Shown here in pieces: positions 45,156 through 54,044 of a stretch of 64,000 bases of DNA (the first letter of the stretch is position 1; every line of letters starts with the position of its first letter). Origin of the DNA: an uncultured Pelagibacteraceae bacterium (lineage in GTDB: Bacteria; Pseudomonadota; Alphaproteobacteria; Pelagibacterales; Pelagibacteraceae). A program made the position numbers and the translations under genes. Under the pieces are notes generated by a model that did no database searches, was not told the origin of the DNA, and saw nothing but the letters and a program-made list of their open reading frames with translations. The DNA lies in assembly GCA_902596375.1 (NCBI GenBank), contig CACJTU010000005.1, positions 21,639 to 85,638 of the forward strand, in the 5' to 3' direction.

Positions 45156-45195
45156 AAAAAGGACGTTTACCCATTGCAGATAAAACGTCCTTTTT
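45156..45195. terminator. Bidirectional intrinsic terminator after cspA
   Basis: A 13-bp perfect stem, AAAAAGGACGTTT against AAACGTCCTTTTT, encloses a 14-base loop. Both orientations end in a T run (TTTTTATTT leftward, TTTTTAATTTT rightward). It lies 20 bases beyond the cspA stop and 170 bases before tRNA-His, so it ends the leftward infA/tRNA-Phe/cspA transcription. The 155 bases between it and tRNA-His contain no gene that I can support. Confidence 0.85.
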
Positions 45196-45214
45196 AATTT
45201 TGATAAATAGATTA

Positions 45215-45436
45215 TTAAGCTTCTTTTTTGGATACCAAATTAACAGCTGATGGGCCTTTGGGACCGTCTTCAAGGTCGAAAGATAGAGGATGACCTTCCT
45301 CTAAGTATCTCATACCAGCGGCCTTCACAGCGCTTGCATGTACAAAGCAATCCTTCTCTCCGTCTTGTCTCTCGATAAAACCATAGCCCTTCTTTGAATT
45401 ATACCATTTAATTTTGCCTTCAAGTTTTGTACTCAT
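45215..45436 (-). CDS. cspA: Cold-shock family RNA-binding protein
   Basis: A 73-residue single cold-shock domain. RNP1 reads KGYGFIERQDG (KGFGFI-type) and RNP2 reads KDCFVHASAV (FVH-type), with the usual W11 in GKIKWYNSKK. The family melts RNA structure and acts as chaperone or antiterminator. Base composition is less A+T-rich than neighbours, suggesting strong expression. A 130-base leader with an A/T hairpin (near 45538-45563) separates it from tRNA-Phe. Confidence 0.94.
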   Translation of the reverse strand: MSTKLEGKIKWYNSKKGYGFIERQDGEKDCFVHASAVKAAGMRYLEEGHPLSFDLEDGPKGPSAVNLVSKKEA

Positions 45437-45568
45437 CTTATACTCATCCTTATGTTATTATTTTATATAAATAAATTATTTATCTTTTTACTCAAATACA
45501 AGATGAAAAAACAGTCTGGTTATTTTCAAACCTTATGCATTAACATTGAAATTAAATGTTAATTTGGG

Positions 45569-45643
45569 TGGTGGTCGTGGTAAGAATCGCACTTACGACA
45601 CATACCTTTTCAGGGTACTGCTCTACTACTGAGCTACACGACC
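45569..45643 (-). tRNA. tRNA-Phe (GAA)
   Basis: Acceptor GGTCGTG pairs perfectly with CACGACC, then A73 and encoded CCA. The anticodon arm is GTACC-CTGAAAA-GGTAT, giving GAA. Two conserved loop features are changed: the D-loop AGTAGTA has seven bases and only one G where G18-G19 is normal, and the T-loop reads TGCGATT with G at 55. Counting gives A18 facing G55 while G19-C56 is kept. It sits 18 bases after infA and is probably processed from the same transcript. Confidence 0.92.
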
Positions 45644-45661
45644 GTGCCAAAAATAATGTTT

Positions 45662-45880
45662 CTATCCTCGAAACGTTATTCTTCCTTTTTTTAAATCGTA
45701 CGCCGAGACGTCGACAGTAACTTTATCGCCTTGAAGTACTCTAATTCTGTTTTTGCGAAGCTTGCCGCTGGCATGCGCGATGACTTCGTGCCCATTCTCT
45801 AAAGTCACTCTGAACATCGCATTCTTAAGAAGCTCAGTTACTACTCCAGAAAAAGTTAGAATATTTTCTTCTTTTGGCAA
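45662..45880 (-). CDS. infA: Translation initiation factor IF-1
   Basis: A 72-residue S1-type OB-fold protein. It has [45 protein letters not shown], which is nearly invariant in the family (ENG.E..AH.SGK.R). It blocks the A site and helps IF-2 and IF-3 during initiation. The coding sequence is conspicuously less A+T-rich than neighbours. It follows hisD by only 2 bases and precedes tRNA-Phe. Confidence 0.97.
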   Translation of the reverse strand: MPKEENILTFSGVVTELLKNAMFRVTLENGHEVIAHASGKLRKNRIRVLQGDKVTVDVSAYDLKKGRITFRG

Positions 45881-45882
45881 TT

Positions 45883-47160
45883 TTAGTTATTCTCCATTCT
45901 TTTTTTTATAGACCTACTGTGGCCTAATAAATTTTCAAATTTGCTTAACAAATATCCACTCTTACCAAGCTTTGCAACTCCTTTTTTACTAAGCTGGTTG
46001 TAGCTTGTTTGTGTTATAAAATCTTTTACACCTAAACCTGATGAAAACTTTGCGCTACCGTGCGTGCAAAGTGTGTGCTGAGTTGGGCCGTAATCACTAA
46101 GACTCATGCTGCTATAAGGGCCAATACAAACACTCCCGGCCACAATATTATTGTTTAAGTATTTTTTAAAATTTTTTAATAATATCTCGATGTGTTCAGG
46201 GGCCAAATAGTTAGATACATTAAGAACATCTTTATCTTTCTTAACATAGATTAAAATTCCATTATCTTGTAAACTTTTATTAGCTATTTTTTTTCGTGGT
46301 AGATCTTTCAATTGATTTGCAATTGATAGTTTAACTTTTTTAATTAATTTTTTATCTTTACTTAATAATATTGCTAAAGATCCAGGATCATGTTCACTTT
46401 GTGCAATCATACTTGAAGCAACTATATCTGGTGATGTAGAGGAATCAGCCCAACAAACAATCTCACTTGGTCCCATGTTTGCAGACTCAATTCCGCACAA
46501 GCCTTCTAAAAAAACCATTTTTTTTGCAAGAGCTACCCATTTCGATCCAGGGCCAACTATTTTATTTACTGATTTAACTTTTGGTGTTCCATTTGCTAAT
46601 GCCATTATCGCTGAAGCTCCTCCAAGACTATATGATTCTTTTATACCCAATATTGATGCAGCATAATAAACAGCACTATTGAGTTTGCCATTTATTCTTG
46701 GAGTACAAAGCACAATCCTTTTAACACCTGAAATTATAGCTGGAGTAGCGCACATGATTAATGTTGATGGTAAATTGCCAGGAACATAGCAAGCTACACT
46801 GTTAATTGCCTTGCTCTTATAATAAAATTTATTATTTAATTTATCTTTAAAATAAATATCTTTTGGCATTTGCTTTTTATGCCATTCCTTCACTCTTACA
46901 TAGGTTTGATCAATTGCCTTCTTAACTTTTGGGTCTAAGGATTTTATTGCTTTATCTATTTCTTTTTTAGTTGGTATGATTTTTGAATTATTATTGAACT
47001 TTTTTTCATAATATACCAAAGCTTTATCTTTATTTTTTCTGACATTATTGATTATTTTTTCTACTGTTTTAAGAATTGATTTATCTATTTTATTTCTTTT
47101 ACTAATTATCTTATCCAATTCTGAATAAAAATTTCTTGTTTGAGCATTTAAAATTTTCAT
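45883..47160 (-). CDS. hisD: Histidinol dehydrogenase
   Basis: Last two steps of histidine synthesis. The 425-residue zinc enzyme has [29 protein letters not shown], and [11 protein letters not shown] with the catalytic His/Asp region. The C-terminal [22 protein letters not shown] (here [20 protein letters not shown]) is diagnostic. It is separate from the hisG-Z-S operon, joined instead to murA and the DUF2948-like gene upstream (4-base gap) and infA downstream. Confidence 0.96.
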   Translation of the reverse strand: MKILNAQTRNFYSELDKIISKRNKIDKSILKTVEKIINNVRKNKDKALVYYEKKFNNNSKIIPTKKEIDKAIKSLDPKVKKAIDQTYVRVKEWHKKQMPKDIYFKDKLNNKFYYKSKAINSVACYVPGNLPSTLIMCATPAIISGVKRIVLCTPRINGKLNSAVYYAASILGIKESYSLGGASAIMALANGTPKVKSVNKIVGPGSKWVALAKKMVFLEGLCGIESANMGPSEIVCWADSSTSPDIVASSMIAQSEHDPGSLAILLSKDKKLIKKVKLSIANQLKDLPRKKIANKSLQDNGILIYVKKDKDVLNVSNYLAPEHIEILLKNFKKYLNNNIVAGSVCIGPYSSMSLSDYGPTQHTLCTHGSAKFSSGLGVKDFITQTSYNQLSKKGVAKLGKSGYLLSKFENLLGHSRSIKKRMENN

Positions 47161-47164
47161 AAAT

Positions 47165-47554
47165 TTAAATATTGGATTGATCCTCTAATCTACATTCTAA
47201 AGTATCTGAACTTAAAACTATTTGTGCATTATTATTAAAAATTAATGTTATTTCATAATCATCATTATTTTTCAAATAATCTATTGATAATAATTCTAGT
47301 ATCATTTCTTGTCTTGATTGATCAATATTTTTAGATTTAGATTGAGTTATAAAGTCAAACCTTAAGATACTATTAATTTTTTTATCATCCTGCTCCTTTT
47401 CTTTATTCATTCTTTCAATAGATAATAAAAAAACTTTATTAGATGAAAGGTATTTGATATCTGAAACTTTAACTTTTGCTCCAGAACTTAGGGCTGCAAT
47501 CATCTGCAGTGAATCTGGATCATTTCCAAGTATTTTTGCTAAATATTTACTCAT
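47165..47554 (-). CDS. DUF2948-like conserved protein
   Basis: A 129-residue acidic cytosolic protein with an N-terminal IAALSSGAKVKVSDIKYLSSNKVFLLSIERM and a C-terminal NAQIVLSSDTLECRLEDQ. The pattern and the position between murA and hisD match the alphaproteobacterial DUF2948 family; I judge this from memory of synteny. Function is unknown. It overlaps the murA stop by one base and precedes hisD by four, so it is part of a murA-hisD-infA transcript. Confidence 0.72.
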   Translation of the reverse strand: MSKYLAKILGNDPDSLQMIAALSSGAKVKVSDIKYLSSNKVFLLSIERMNKEKEQDDKKINSILRFDFITQSKSKNIDQSRQEMILELLSIDYLKNNDDYEITLIFNNNAQIVLSSDTLECRLEDQSNI

Positions 47555-48828
47555 TATTTTACCCTTTTAATATTCACACCAATTTTTTTTAGTTTATTTT
47601 CAAAATTTTCATAACCTCGATCACAATGATAAACTCTAGTTACTACTGTGTTACCTTTTGAAACGATACCAGCAAGCACTAAAGCAGCCGATGCTCTTAG
47701 ATCGCTCGACATTACTTCTGCTGCTATAAAGTTTGTATTGCCCTCTATTTTTGCAGTTCTATTTTTTATAGTTATTTTAGCTCCCAGTCGCTGAAGCTCC
47801 ATTGCATGTAAAAACCTACCTTGAAATATATTTTCTGTAATTGTGCTTGTACCATTAGCCTTACAAAGAAGGACCATAAATTGAGGGGCAAGGTCTGTGG
47901 GAAATCCAGGGTACTCCTTGGTTGTTATATTTTTTATACTTTTTATTCTTTCTGGTCCTTTAACATGAATACTATTTTTAAATAATTTAATTTTTGCCCC
48001 AACTTTTTTTAATAAATTTAATTCAGTTTTAATTAACTTTGGATCAAAATTCTTAATTAATAAATCTCCTTTTACTAATGTGGCTGCAACACAAAAAGTT
48101 CCAGTTTCAATCCTATCGCCCATTACAGAATATTTTGTTTCTTTAAGAGAACTTACACCAATGATTTGACAGGTTCTTTTACCAATCCATTTAATTTTAG
48201 CGCCTGCAGAAATTAAAAAATTAGTTAAATCTTTTATTTCTGGTTCACATGCTAAGTTATGTAACAAAGTTTTGCCTTTTGCCAAAACTGCTGACATCAG
48301 GAGTTGTTGTGAAGCCCCAACGCTTATAGATGGAAACTTTATTTTATTACCTTTTAATTTACCATTAGATTTCGCATGAATATATCCTTTTTTTATTTCA
48401 TACCTCATTCCAAGTTTTTTTAAAGCTTCCAAATGTAAATTAATTGGTCTACCAGAATTACCATTCAAAACACATCCACCCGGAAAACTTGAGATTGATT
48501 TATGGTATTTGGCAACTAATGGTCCAAGCACAAGTATTCCTGCTCTCATTGTTTTAACAATTGAATAAGATGCAAACTGTTTTTGCTTTTTGGTCTTAGT
48601 GATTTTTACTGTTTTTTTATTGTTTAAAAATTGAATATTTGATCCAAGAGATTTTAATAAGTTTAGCATTGTATCGATATCTCTTACCCTAGGTAGATTT
48701 TCGATAATCACAGGTTTATCAAACAATAATGTTGCGGCAAGTATTGGCAAAGCCGCATTTTTAGAACCTGAAATCGAAACTTCACCTCTCATCACTCGAC
48801 AAGGACCAGTGATAGAAAATTTATCCAT
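47554..48828 (-). CDS. murA: UDP-N-acetylglucosamine 1-carboxyvinyltransferase
   Basis: First committed step of peptidoglycan synthesis. The 424-residue protein shares the EPSP synthase fold: RGEVSISGSKNAALPILAATLL at the N-terminus (Lys-Asn pair), KTMRAGILVLGPL near 88, and FPGGCVLNGNSGRPINLHLEAL near residue 114, with the catalytic Cys of the GGCxIGxRPI motif kept. FPTDLAPQFMVLL is near 312. It follows dcd by 3 bases on the leftward transcript. Confidence 0.95.
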   Translation of the reverse strand: MDKFSITGPCRVMRGEVSISGSKNAALPILAATLLFDKPVIIENLPRVRDIDTMLNLLKSLGSNIQFLNNKKTVKITKTKKQKQFASYSIVKTMRAGILVLGPLVAKYHKSISSFPGGCVLNGNSGRPINLHLEALKKLGMRYEIKKGYIHAKSNGKLKGNKIKFPSISVGASQQLLMSAVLAKGKTLLHNLACEPEIKDLTNFLISAGAKIKWIGKRTCQIIGVSSLKETKYSVMGDRIETGTFCVAATLVKGDLLIKNFDPKLIKTELNLLKKVGAKIKLFKNSIHVKGPERIKSIKNITTKEYPGFPTDLAPQFMVLLCKANGTSTITENIFQGRFLHAMELQRLGAKITIKNRTAKIEGNTNFIAAEVMSSDLRASAALVLAGIVSKGNTVVTRVYHCDRGYENFENKLKKIGVNIKRVK

Positions 48829-48831
48829 AAA

Positions 48832-49383
48832 TTATTTTGATTTTGCTAAAGTAATTCCTGTTTGACCTTGATACTTTCCATCTCTGTCAGCATAAGAAAC
48901 TTCTGGCTGTTCTCCTTGAAAAAAAAGGATTTGGGCTGCGCCACTATTTGCATAAAGCCTAATACTATTTGAAGTATGATTTGAGAATTCTAAAACTAAA
49001 ACACCTTCCCAACCTGCCTCTAGTACCGTTGGTGGAACACCTAAACCGCACCTTGCATAAGTTGATTTTGCAGTGACAAGACCAGTAACATTTCTTGGCA
49101 TTTTAAAATATTCCAGACTCGCAGCAAGTGCAAAACTATTCGGTGGAATTAAAATAGACTCTTCGTCTTTTACAGTAATGAAATTATCTTCACTGAAATT
49201 TTTTGGATCTGCTGTAGCTCCTTTTATATTAGTAAAAATTTTAAATTCTGATCCACAACGAAGATCATAGCCAAATGGGTTAACACCATGACTAATCCCA
49301 TTAGCAACACTTTTATTCACGAAAGGACTAATCATTTTGTGTTCCTCTGCTAATCTTATTATTTGCTTATCGTTTAGTATCAT
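48832..49383 (-). CDS. dcd: dCTP deaminase
   Basis: Makes dUTP from dCTP for thymidylate synthesis. The 183-residue trimeric enzyme has SHGVNPFGYDLRCGSEF, LIPPNSFALAASLEYFKMP and VTAKSTYARCGLGV. The catalytic Glu lies in TVLEAGWEGVLVLEFSNHT, and QxxGQTGITLA is at the end. A start at 49383 matches homologues. A 36-residue upstream frame overlaps its start by 17 bases. Confidence 0.95.
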   Translation of the reverse strand: MILNDKQIIRLAEEHKMISPFVNKSVANGISHGVNPFGYDLRCGSEFKIFTNIKGATADPKNFSEDNFITVKDEESILIPPNSFALAASLEYFKMPRNVTGLVTAKSTYARCGLGVPPTVLEAGWEGVLVLEFSNHTSNSIRLYANSGAAQILFFQGEQPEVSYADRDGKYQGQTGITLAKSK

Positions 49384-49477
49384 TTTTCTTTTTATTTTTT
49401 TTTTGGAAAATTTTTCTTTTTTTTAAATTCTTTTTAAGCGCTAAGCTTAAACGCTCATTTTTATCCTTCGAACTCAT
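49367..49477 (-). CDS. Very small basic protein upstream of dcd
   Basis: A 36-residue frame starting SSKDKNERLSLALKKNLKKR and ending in a Lys/Asn-rich tail. Its ATG overlaps the stop of the preceding unknown gene (ATGA) and its 3' end overlaps dcd by 17 bases, typical of translational coupling. The first 23 residues look helical and protein-like; the tail is low-complexity. The junctions are the best support; no family is recognised with certainty. Confidence 0.5.
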   Translation of the reverse strand: MSSKDKNERLSLALKKNLKKRKIFQKKNKKKNDTKR

Positions 49478-49767
49478 TCTTTATTTGGATTTGTTAGAAA
49501 ATCAAGTGATAGAGCTTCGTTTGGATCTAACTCTGGTTTTTTATCTTCTTTTTTTTCTTTTTTAGGACCATCTTTTTGTTGTTTTTTTGCACGCTTCTCT
49601 GCAAGTCTTCTTTCTTTTTTAGCCTGCTTTTCCATAAGTTTTGCATTCTTATTTGCACCATAAGTGTAATGAATTCCTGCTAACGCCATGGTACCCGAAT
49701 ATTCAAAGAATTCTTCTTTTAAAACTTTGTTATTTTTATCTAAAATTATTTTTGTATAAATTTTCAT
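49474..49767 (-). CDS. Unknown small protein with a charged tail
   Basis: A 97-residue protein. The N-terminal part (KIYTKIILDKNNKVLKEEFFEYSGTMALAGIHYTYG) looks like a short beta-rich unit. The rest is a long Lys/Glu/Gln coiled segment ending DPNEALSLDFLTNPNKE. I do not recognise a family beyond a general impression that it is conserved in alphaproteobacteria. It heads the leftward dcd-murA-hisD cluster and overlaps the next small gene by 4 bases. tRNA-Thr is divergent upstream. Confidence 0.65.
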   Translation of the reverse strand: MKIYTKIILDKNNKVLKEEFFEYSGTMALAGIHYTYGANKNAKLMEKQAKKERRLAEKRAKKQQKDGPKKEKKEDKKPELDPNEALSLDFLTNPNKE

Positions 49768-49851
49768 GGCTAAAATTTTATAATTTATAGACTATAAAAA
49801 TAATATGGCAATAATCTGAATAATTGCTGTATATATATTACTTATTTTAAA

Positions 49852-49926
49852 GCCCCTATAGTTTTAGTGTTAAAATAAGGGATTGGTAATCTCTAGTCAG
49901 GAGTTAGATTCTCCTTGGGGGCACCA
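49852..49926 (+). tRNA. tRNA-Thr (GGT), divergent
   Basis: Acceptor GCCCCTA/TGGGGGC with A73 and encoded CCA; anticodon arm AGGGA-TTGGTAA-TCTCT gives GGT; T-arm AGGAG-TTAGATT-CTCCT. The D-arm GTTT/AAAT is weak, with a loop of TAGTGTTA. Aligned to standard numbering, position 19 is T and 56 is A, in place of G19 and C56, so the tertiary pair is preserved as T-A. Position 14 is T in place of A. G1-C72, C2-G71 and the GGT anticodon fit ThrRS identity. It reads rightward, ending 2 bases before the convergent membrane-protein stop. Confidence 0.8.
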
Positions 49927-49928
49927 AA

Positions 49929-50648
49929 TTATTTATAAAAGTGTTTCCTTAAAACAATTGTAACTATTATCAAAACAAAAAAAGCTGAAATTGGAATATA
50001 TATATCAGGTGAAAATATTATATCGGTTATTCCAGGTACTTCGGCATTTTGGTCTATAATTTTTTCTAACCCACTCCCAATAGAAACTGCTAAAAAAATT
50101 TGTGGAATTATTCCAATCAATGTAGCAAAGAAAAAATTTATAACTTTAACATTAAATAAAGTTGGTAAGAGACAGCTCAGCTGCCAAGGTATACCACCTA
50201 TAAAACGGTAAATTAATAAATAATTAAACTCAGATTGTTTAAATTTTATTTCCAAGTTTTGAAACTTATTTAAAAACTTTTCTCTAATAAGCTGTTTTAA
50301 AAAATAATTCCCAAAAATATATAAAAAAGTAGCACCAATACTCAAGCCTAAAACAACAACAAATGTACCTATCCATTTTCCAAATATAAAACCTCCCATT
50401 AAAGCTACTGGAGATCCAAATCCTAGAAAAGGGAAAACCCAAAGAATAGTTAATGCTAAAAAAATAATAGAAATTAAAAATATGTTGGAGTTTTTAAGTT
50501 CATCAAAATATGCACTGTTATTTTTTATAAAATCATAGGATGTGATTTCTGAAAGACTAAATTTTGAAAAAAAGAAATACAAAAATACACAAATAATTAA
50601 TAAATAAGATAACCCAATAAATAATTTAATTTTTTTTGTATTTTTCAT
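49929..50648 (-). CDS. TVP38/TMEM64 (DedA-like) membrane protein
   Basis: A 239-residue inner-membrane protein with about five hydrophobic segments. The family core is visible in FPFLGFGSPVALMGGFIFGKWIG, GATFLYIFGNYFL and YLLIYRFIGGIPWQLSCLLP (YRFxxxxPFxxxNxxxg type), then ATLIGIIPQIFLAVSIGSGL. Such proteins are thought to affect lipid scrambling or membrane homeostasis. It is a single gene, divergent from rpmH with a 98-base spacer. Confidence 0.88.
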   Translation of the reverse strand: MKNTKKIKLFIGLSYLLIICVFLYFFFSKFSLSEITSYDFIKNNSAYFDELKNSNIFLISIIFLALTILWVFPFLGFGSPVALMGGFIFGKWIGTFVVVLGLSIGATFLYIFGNYFLKQLIREKFLNKFQNLEIKFKQSEFNYLLIYRFIGGIPWQLSCLLPTLFNVKVINFFFATLIGIIPQIFLAVSIGSGLEKIIDQNAEVPGITDIIFSPDIYIPISAFFVLIIVTIVLRKHFYK

Positions 50649-50746
50649 GATTCTTCTTATTTTAATGCTTAATCTTCTATTTGCTATTTTAATTATTACT
50701 AATATAAAGGTGCAAAAATTTAATAAACCTAAAATAGATTGATATT

Positions 50747-50911
50747 ATGAAACGAACTTTTCAGCCAAAAGTAGGAAAAAGAAAAAAGAAGCATGGATTT
50801 AGGTCAAAGATGAAGACTAAGGGTGGCCGAAAGCTCATCAAAAGGAGAAGAGACAGGAAAAGAAAACATTTAACTGTTTCTTCAACAATGAAAAAGAAAA
50901 AGAGAAAATAA
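50747..50911 (+). CDS. rpmH: 50S ribosomal protein L34
   Basis: A 54-residue basic protein: [20 protein letters not shown], then [19 protein letters not shown], matching the family KRT-x-QPS...HGFR-x-RM-x-T-x-x-GR-x-x-x-x-RR-x-x-GR. The C-terminus extends by about ten residues ([14 protein letters not shown]) compared with the usual 44-46. It leads rpmH-rnpA-yidD-yidC, the standard order. The upstream spacer contains a plausible TAATATAA -10 near 50700. Confidence 0.95.
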   Translation: MKRTFQPKVGKRKKKHGFRSKMKTKGGRKLIKRRRDRKRKHLTVSSTMKKKKRK

Positions 50912-50922
50912 TTTTTAGTTAA

Positions 50923-51264
50923 ATGAAAAGCAAAATCGTTGCTCTTTCAAAAAATGAGGAATTTAAAACTCTTTTAAAACAAAAAAAGATTTCAAACAAA
51001 TACGTAACAATTTTTTTTGGAAACTTACCTAACAAAGATAAGAAAAAATTAAATATCTCTTTTTCTGTAAAGAAAAAAATAGCAATAGCTGTGAAACGAA
51101 ACAAAATTAAAAGAAGGCTGAGACAAATTTTTAACGATGGAATTAAACAAAATTTAATAAAACTTGAAAAATCTGTCCTTGTTATTGCTCATCCGGCCAT
51201 GCTAAATAATGAATACAAAATTATAAAAGAAACTTTGTTTAAGGATTTTGAGAGAATAAAATGA
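50923..51264 (+). CDS. rnpA: Ribonuclease P protein component
   Basis: Protein cofactor of the tRNA 5' processing ribozyme. The 113-residue protein contains [27 protein letters not shown], the RNR motif region that binds RNA ([12 protein letters not shown]). Most of the N-terminal loop is reduced but the central cleft residues are recognisable. It starts 11 bases after rpmH and overlaps yidD by 4. Confidence 0.93.
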   Translation: MKSKIVALSKNEEFKTLLKQKKISNKYVTIFFGNLPNKDKKKLNISFSVKKKIAIAVKRNKIKRRLRQIFNDGIKQNLIKLEKSVLVIAHPAMLNNEYKIIKETLFKDFERIK

Positions 51265-51512
51265 ATATATTTACTTTAATTTTAATCAAATTTATCAAAG
51301 CCTATAAATATTTGATTAGTCCATTATTAGGTCATTCATGTAGATATTTACCAACATGTTCTGAATACAGCATAGATGCTTTAAAAGAATATGGTTTTTT
51401 TAAAGGCTTATACATGAGTATAAAAAGAATTTTATCTTGCCATCCTTGGGGAAGTGGTGGGTTTGATCCAGTTAAAAAAGAAGTAAAGGAGAAAAAAATT
51501 GGAAACTCGTAA
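51261..51512 (+). CDS. yidD: Membrane protein insertion efficiency factor YidD
   Basis: An 83-residue membrane-associated protein. The family signature is nearly complete: [29 protein letters not shown] followed by [16 protein letters not shown], with three conserved Cys. It aids YidC-dependent insertion. Its frame overlaps rnpA by 4 bases and yidC by 14. Confidence 0.95.
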   Translation: MNIFTLILIKFIKAYKYLISPLLGHSCRYLPTCSEYSIDALKEYGFFKGLYMSIKRILSCHPWGSGGFDPVKKEVKEKKIGNS

Positions 51513-53178
51513 TATTATAGCCGCCATAAGTTTATCAGCTGCAGTGATCATATTATATTCGCTTTTCTTTGCACCACCACCGGTAACGAAAGAAAATTTA
51601 GCTGAAAAAAATAAAACTGAACAAAACTCAGATGCTCCTAGTCTAGATCAAAAAGAAAATGTAACTGAAATTTCTAGAGAAGATGCTTTGAAAGAAAGTG
51701 AAAGAGTTTTATTTGAAAACCAAAGTATTGTTGGATCTATTTCTTTAAAAGGAGCTGCAATTGATGATCTTACTTTCAAAGAGTACAATGTAAGTTTAGA
51801 AAGTGATGAAAAAGTAAAATTTCTTGCCCCACGAAGCTCTAAAGAAGGCTATATAATAGAAAGTGGTTTTATAACTACGGATAAAAATATCGATATTCCA
51901 AATGCAGATTCAATTTGGTCAGTTTCTGGAAATAATAAATTAACTGATCAATCTCCTATAAAACTAAGTTGGACGAATGATCAAGGGATCACTTTTGAAA
52001 AAGAAATTGCTTTAGACAATAAGTTTTTATTCACGATAAAACAAAGAGTTATAAATTCTTCAGATAAAAACTACGACTTCTATTCTTATGGACAAATTAT
52101 AAGAAATCAAATCCCAGAAGGTTTAACTGATTTTTACATTCTTCATGAGGGTCCTATAGCTACGTTAGATGAAGATTTAATTGAAGAAGATTATGACGAT
52201 ATTGAAGAAAAAAAGTTCTCCAGAACTGCTCAAAAAGGATGGTTAGGAATTGGTGATAAATATTACATATCAACGCTTATTCCACCAAGAGAAAAAGAAT
52301 TCAAAACTACAATGGATTATAAAAAAAAGTACCGAATAAACTTTGTTACAACAGAACCATTAGAGTTAACTGGAAACTCCTCTATAGAAGAAAATTTACA
52401 AGTAATAGTAGCTGCAAAACGAGTTGATGTGATTGATGGATACGCAGAGTCTTTAAAAATAGATAAATTTGATTTAACTATTGACTGGGGAATAATGTAC
52501 TTCTTGACGCGTCCATTATTTACTGCTTTAGAATATTTCTTTAAAATATTTGGTAACTATGGATTGGCAATTATAGCTGTTACTGTTTGTATTCGTATAG
52601 CATTTTTCCCACTAGCTAATTTCTCTTTTAGAAGTATGGCGAAGATGAAAGCCTTACAACCTGAACAAGCTCGTCTTAGGGAGTTGCACAAAGATGATAA
52701 AATGGCACTTCAAAAAGCTACTATGTCTTTATTTAAACGTGAAAAGGTGAATCCTATGAGTGGATGTCTACCGATACTCGTGCAGATCCCAGTATTCTTT
52801 GCTTTATACAAGGTTTTATTTGTAACAATAGAAATGCGTCACATGCCTTTCTATGGTTGGATTGAAGATCTCAGCGCCAAAGATCCCACTTCTATATTCA
52901 ATTTATTTGGACTACTTCCATACGATGTGCCATCCTTCCTAGTTATTGGAGCGTGGCCCGTGGCGATGGGATTATCAATGTGGATTCAGCAAAAACTTAA
53001 TCCTGCACCAACAGATCCAATGCAAGCTAAAATTTTTATGTTCTTTCCGCTTTTTTTAACTGTAATTCTTGCACCATTTCCCAGCGGCTTGGTAATTTAT
53101 TGGACGGTTAACAATATATTAACAATGGCTCAGCAGGTTGTAATAATGAAACGTACATCGGTCAAAACAGTAAATTAA
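51499..53178 (+). CDS. yidC: Membrane protein insertase YidC
   Basis: A 559-residue Oxa1-family insertase of Gram-negative type. An N-terminal membrane helix (5-26) is followed by the periplasmic domain (about 55-325). The core helices begin at [23 protein letters not shown], including [18 protein letters not shown] with the conserved groove Arg, [20 protein letters not shown] and [21 protein letters not shown]. The start is a TTG at 51499 inside yidD (L/M-ETRNII), consistent with homologues. The gene engB, often found between yidC and argB, is absent. Confidence 0.96.
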   Translation: METRNIIAAISLSAAVIILYSLFFAPPPVTKENLAEKNKTEQNSDAPSLDQKENVTEISREDALKESERVLFENQSIVGSISLKGAAIDDLTFKEYNVSLESDEKVKFLAPRSSKEGYIIESGFITTDKNIDIPNADSIWSVSGNNKLTDQSPIKLSWTNDQGITFEKEIALDNKFLFTIKQRVINSSDKNYDFYSYGQIIRNQIPEGLTDFYILHEGPIATLDEDLIEEDYDDIEEKKFSRTAQKGWLGIGDKYYISTLIPPREKEFKTTMDYKKKYRINFVTTEPLELTGNSSIEENLQVIVAAKRVDVIDGYAESLKIDKFDLTIDWGIMYFLTRPLFTALEYFFKIFGNYGLAIIAVTVCIRIAFFPLANFSFRSMAKMKALQPEQARLRELHKDDKMALQKATMSLFKREKVNPMSGCLPILVQIPVFFALYKVLFVTIEMRHMPFYGWIEDLSAKDPTSIFNLFGLLPYDVPSFLVIGAWPVAMGLSMWIQQKLNPAPTDPMQAKIFMFFPLFLTVILAPFPSGLVIYWTVNNILTMAQQVVIMKRTSVKTVN

Positions 53179-53195
53179 TAATTCAATATTTATAA

Positions 53196-54044
53196 ATGAA
53201 TTTAGAAAAAATACTTCCAAAAGATGGACCACCAATTAATGAAGTAACTAAATATATTGAAAAATATAAAAATGATTTAATAGTAATTAAATACGGTGGA
53301 AATGTTTTAATTGATAGAAACGTATTTAATAATTTTATAACTGATCTTAGTGTTTTAAATAAATTAGGCCTTGCAACTGTGGTAATTCATGGTGGTGGAC
53401 CTAGAATTAAAAGAGAACTAGAAAAATCAAATATTCAATCAAAATTTATAAGAGGACTAAGAGTAACTGACAAAAGTATAATTGATATTGTTGAATCTGT
53501 TTTGATTGATTTTAATAATGACATTGTTGATTCTTTAAAAGACAAAGGTACAGAGGCAATCTCTATTCACACAAAAAATAATAATGTTATAAAAACTATA
53601 CCAGAAGCAGAAGAGCTAGGATTTGTAGGAATACCAAATGAGATTAATAATGAACAAATATTAAATATAATTAATCAAAATAAAATTCCTATAATTTCTC
53701 CATTAGGATTAGGTAAAGAAAACCAAACATATAATATTAATGGAGATACAGCTGCGATGGCTATAGCAAAATCTTTAAAATCTAGAAGACTATTGTTAAT
53801 GACGAATGTTGATGGTGTTCTAGATAAAAATAAGAAATTAATAGAGGAAATTTCTTCATCTGAGGTTCTTAAAATGATTAAAGAAGAAACTATTACAGAA
53901 GGTATGATACCTAAAATAAACGCATGCTTAGACGCCGTAAATAATGGTGTAACAGCAGTTGGTATAATCAATGGCACAAAGCCACATTCGTGTTTATGGG
54001 AAATATTCTCTGACAAGGGCTCTGGGACCCTAATAAGACAATGA
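53196..54044 (+). CDS. argB: Acetylglutamate kinase
   Basis: Second step of arginine synthesis. The 282-residue amino-acid kinase has IVIKYGGNVL (phosphate loop), VVIHGGGPRIKRELEK near residue 62, VTDKSIIDIVESVL, NINGDTAAMAIAKSLKSRRLLLMTNVDGVLD and EGMIPKINACLDAVNNGV near the C-terminus. It overlaps the next gene by 4 bases. argD and argF of the pathway are at 7.2-9.3 kb. Confidence 0.96.
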   Translation: MNLEKILPKDGPPINEVTKYIEKYKNDLIVIKYGGNVLIDRNVFNNFITDLSVLNKLGLATVVIHGGGPRIKRELEKSNIQSKFIRGLRVTDKSIIDIVESVLIDFNNDIVDSLKDKGTEAISIHTKNNNVIKTIPEAEELGFVGIPNEINNEQILNIINQNKIPIISPLGLGKENQTYNINGDTAAMAIAKSLKSRRLLLMTNVDGVLDKNKKLIEEISSSEVLKMIKEETITEGMIPKINACLDAVNNGVTAVGIINGTKPHSCLWEIFSDKGSGTLIRQ

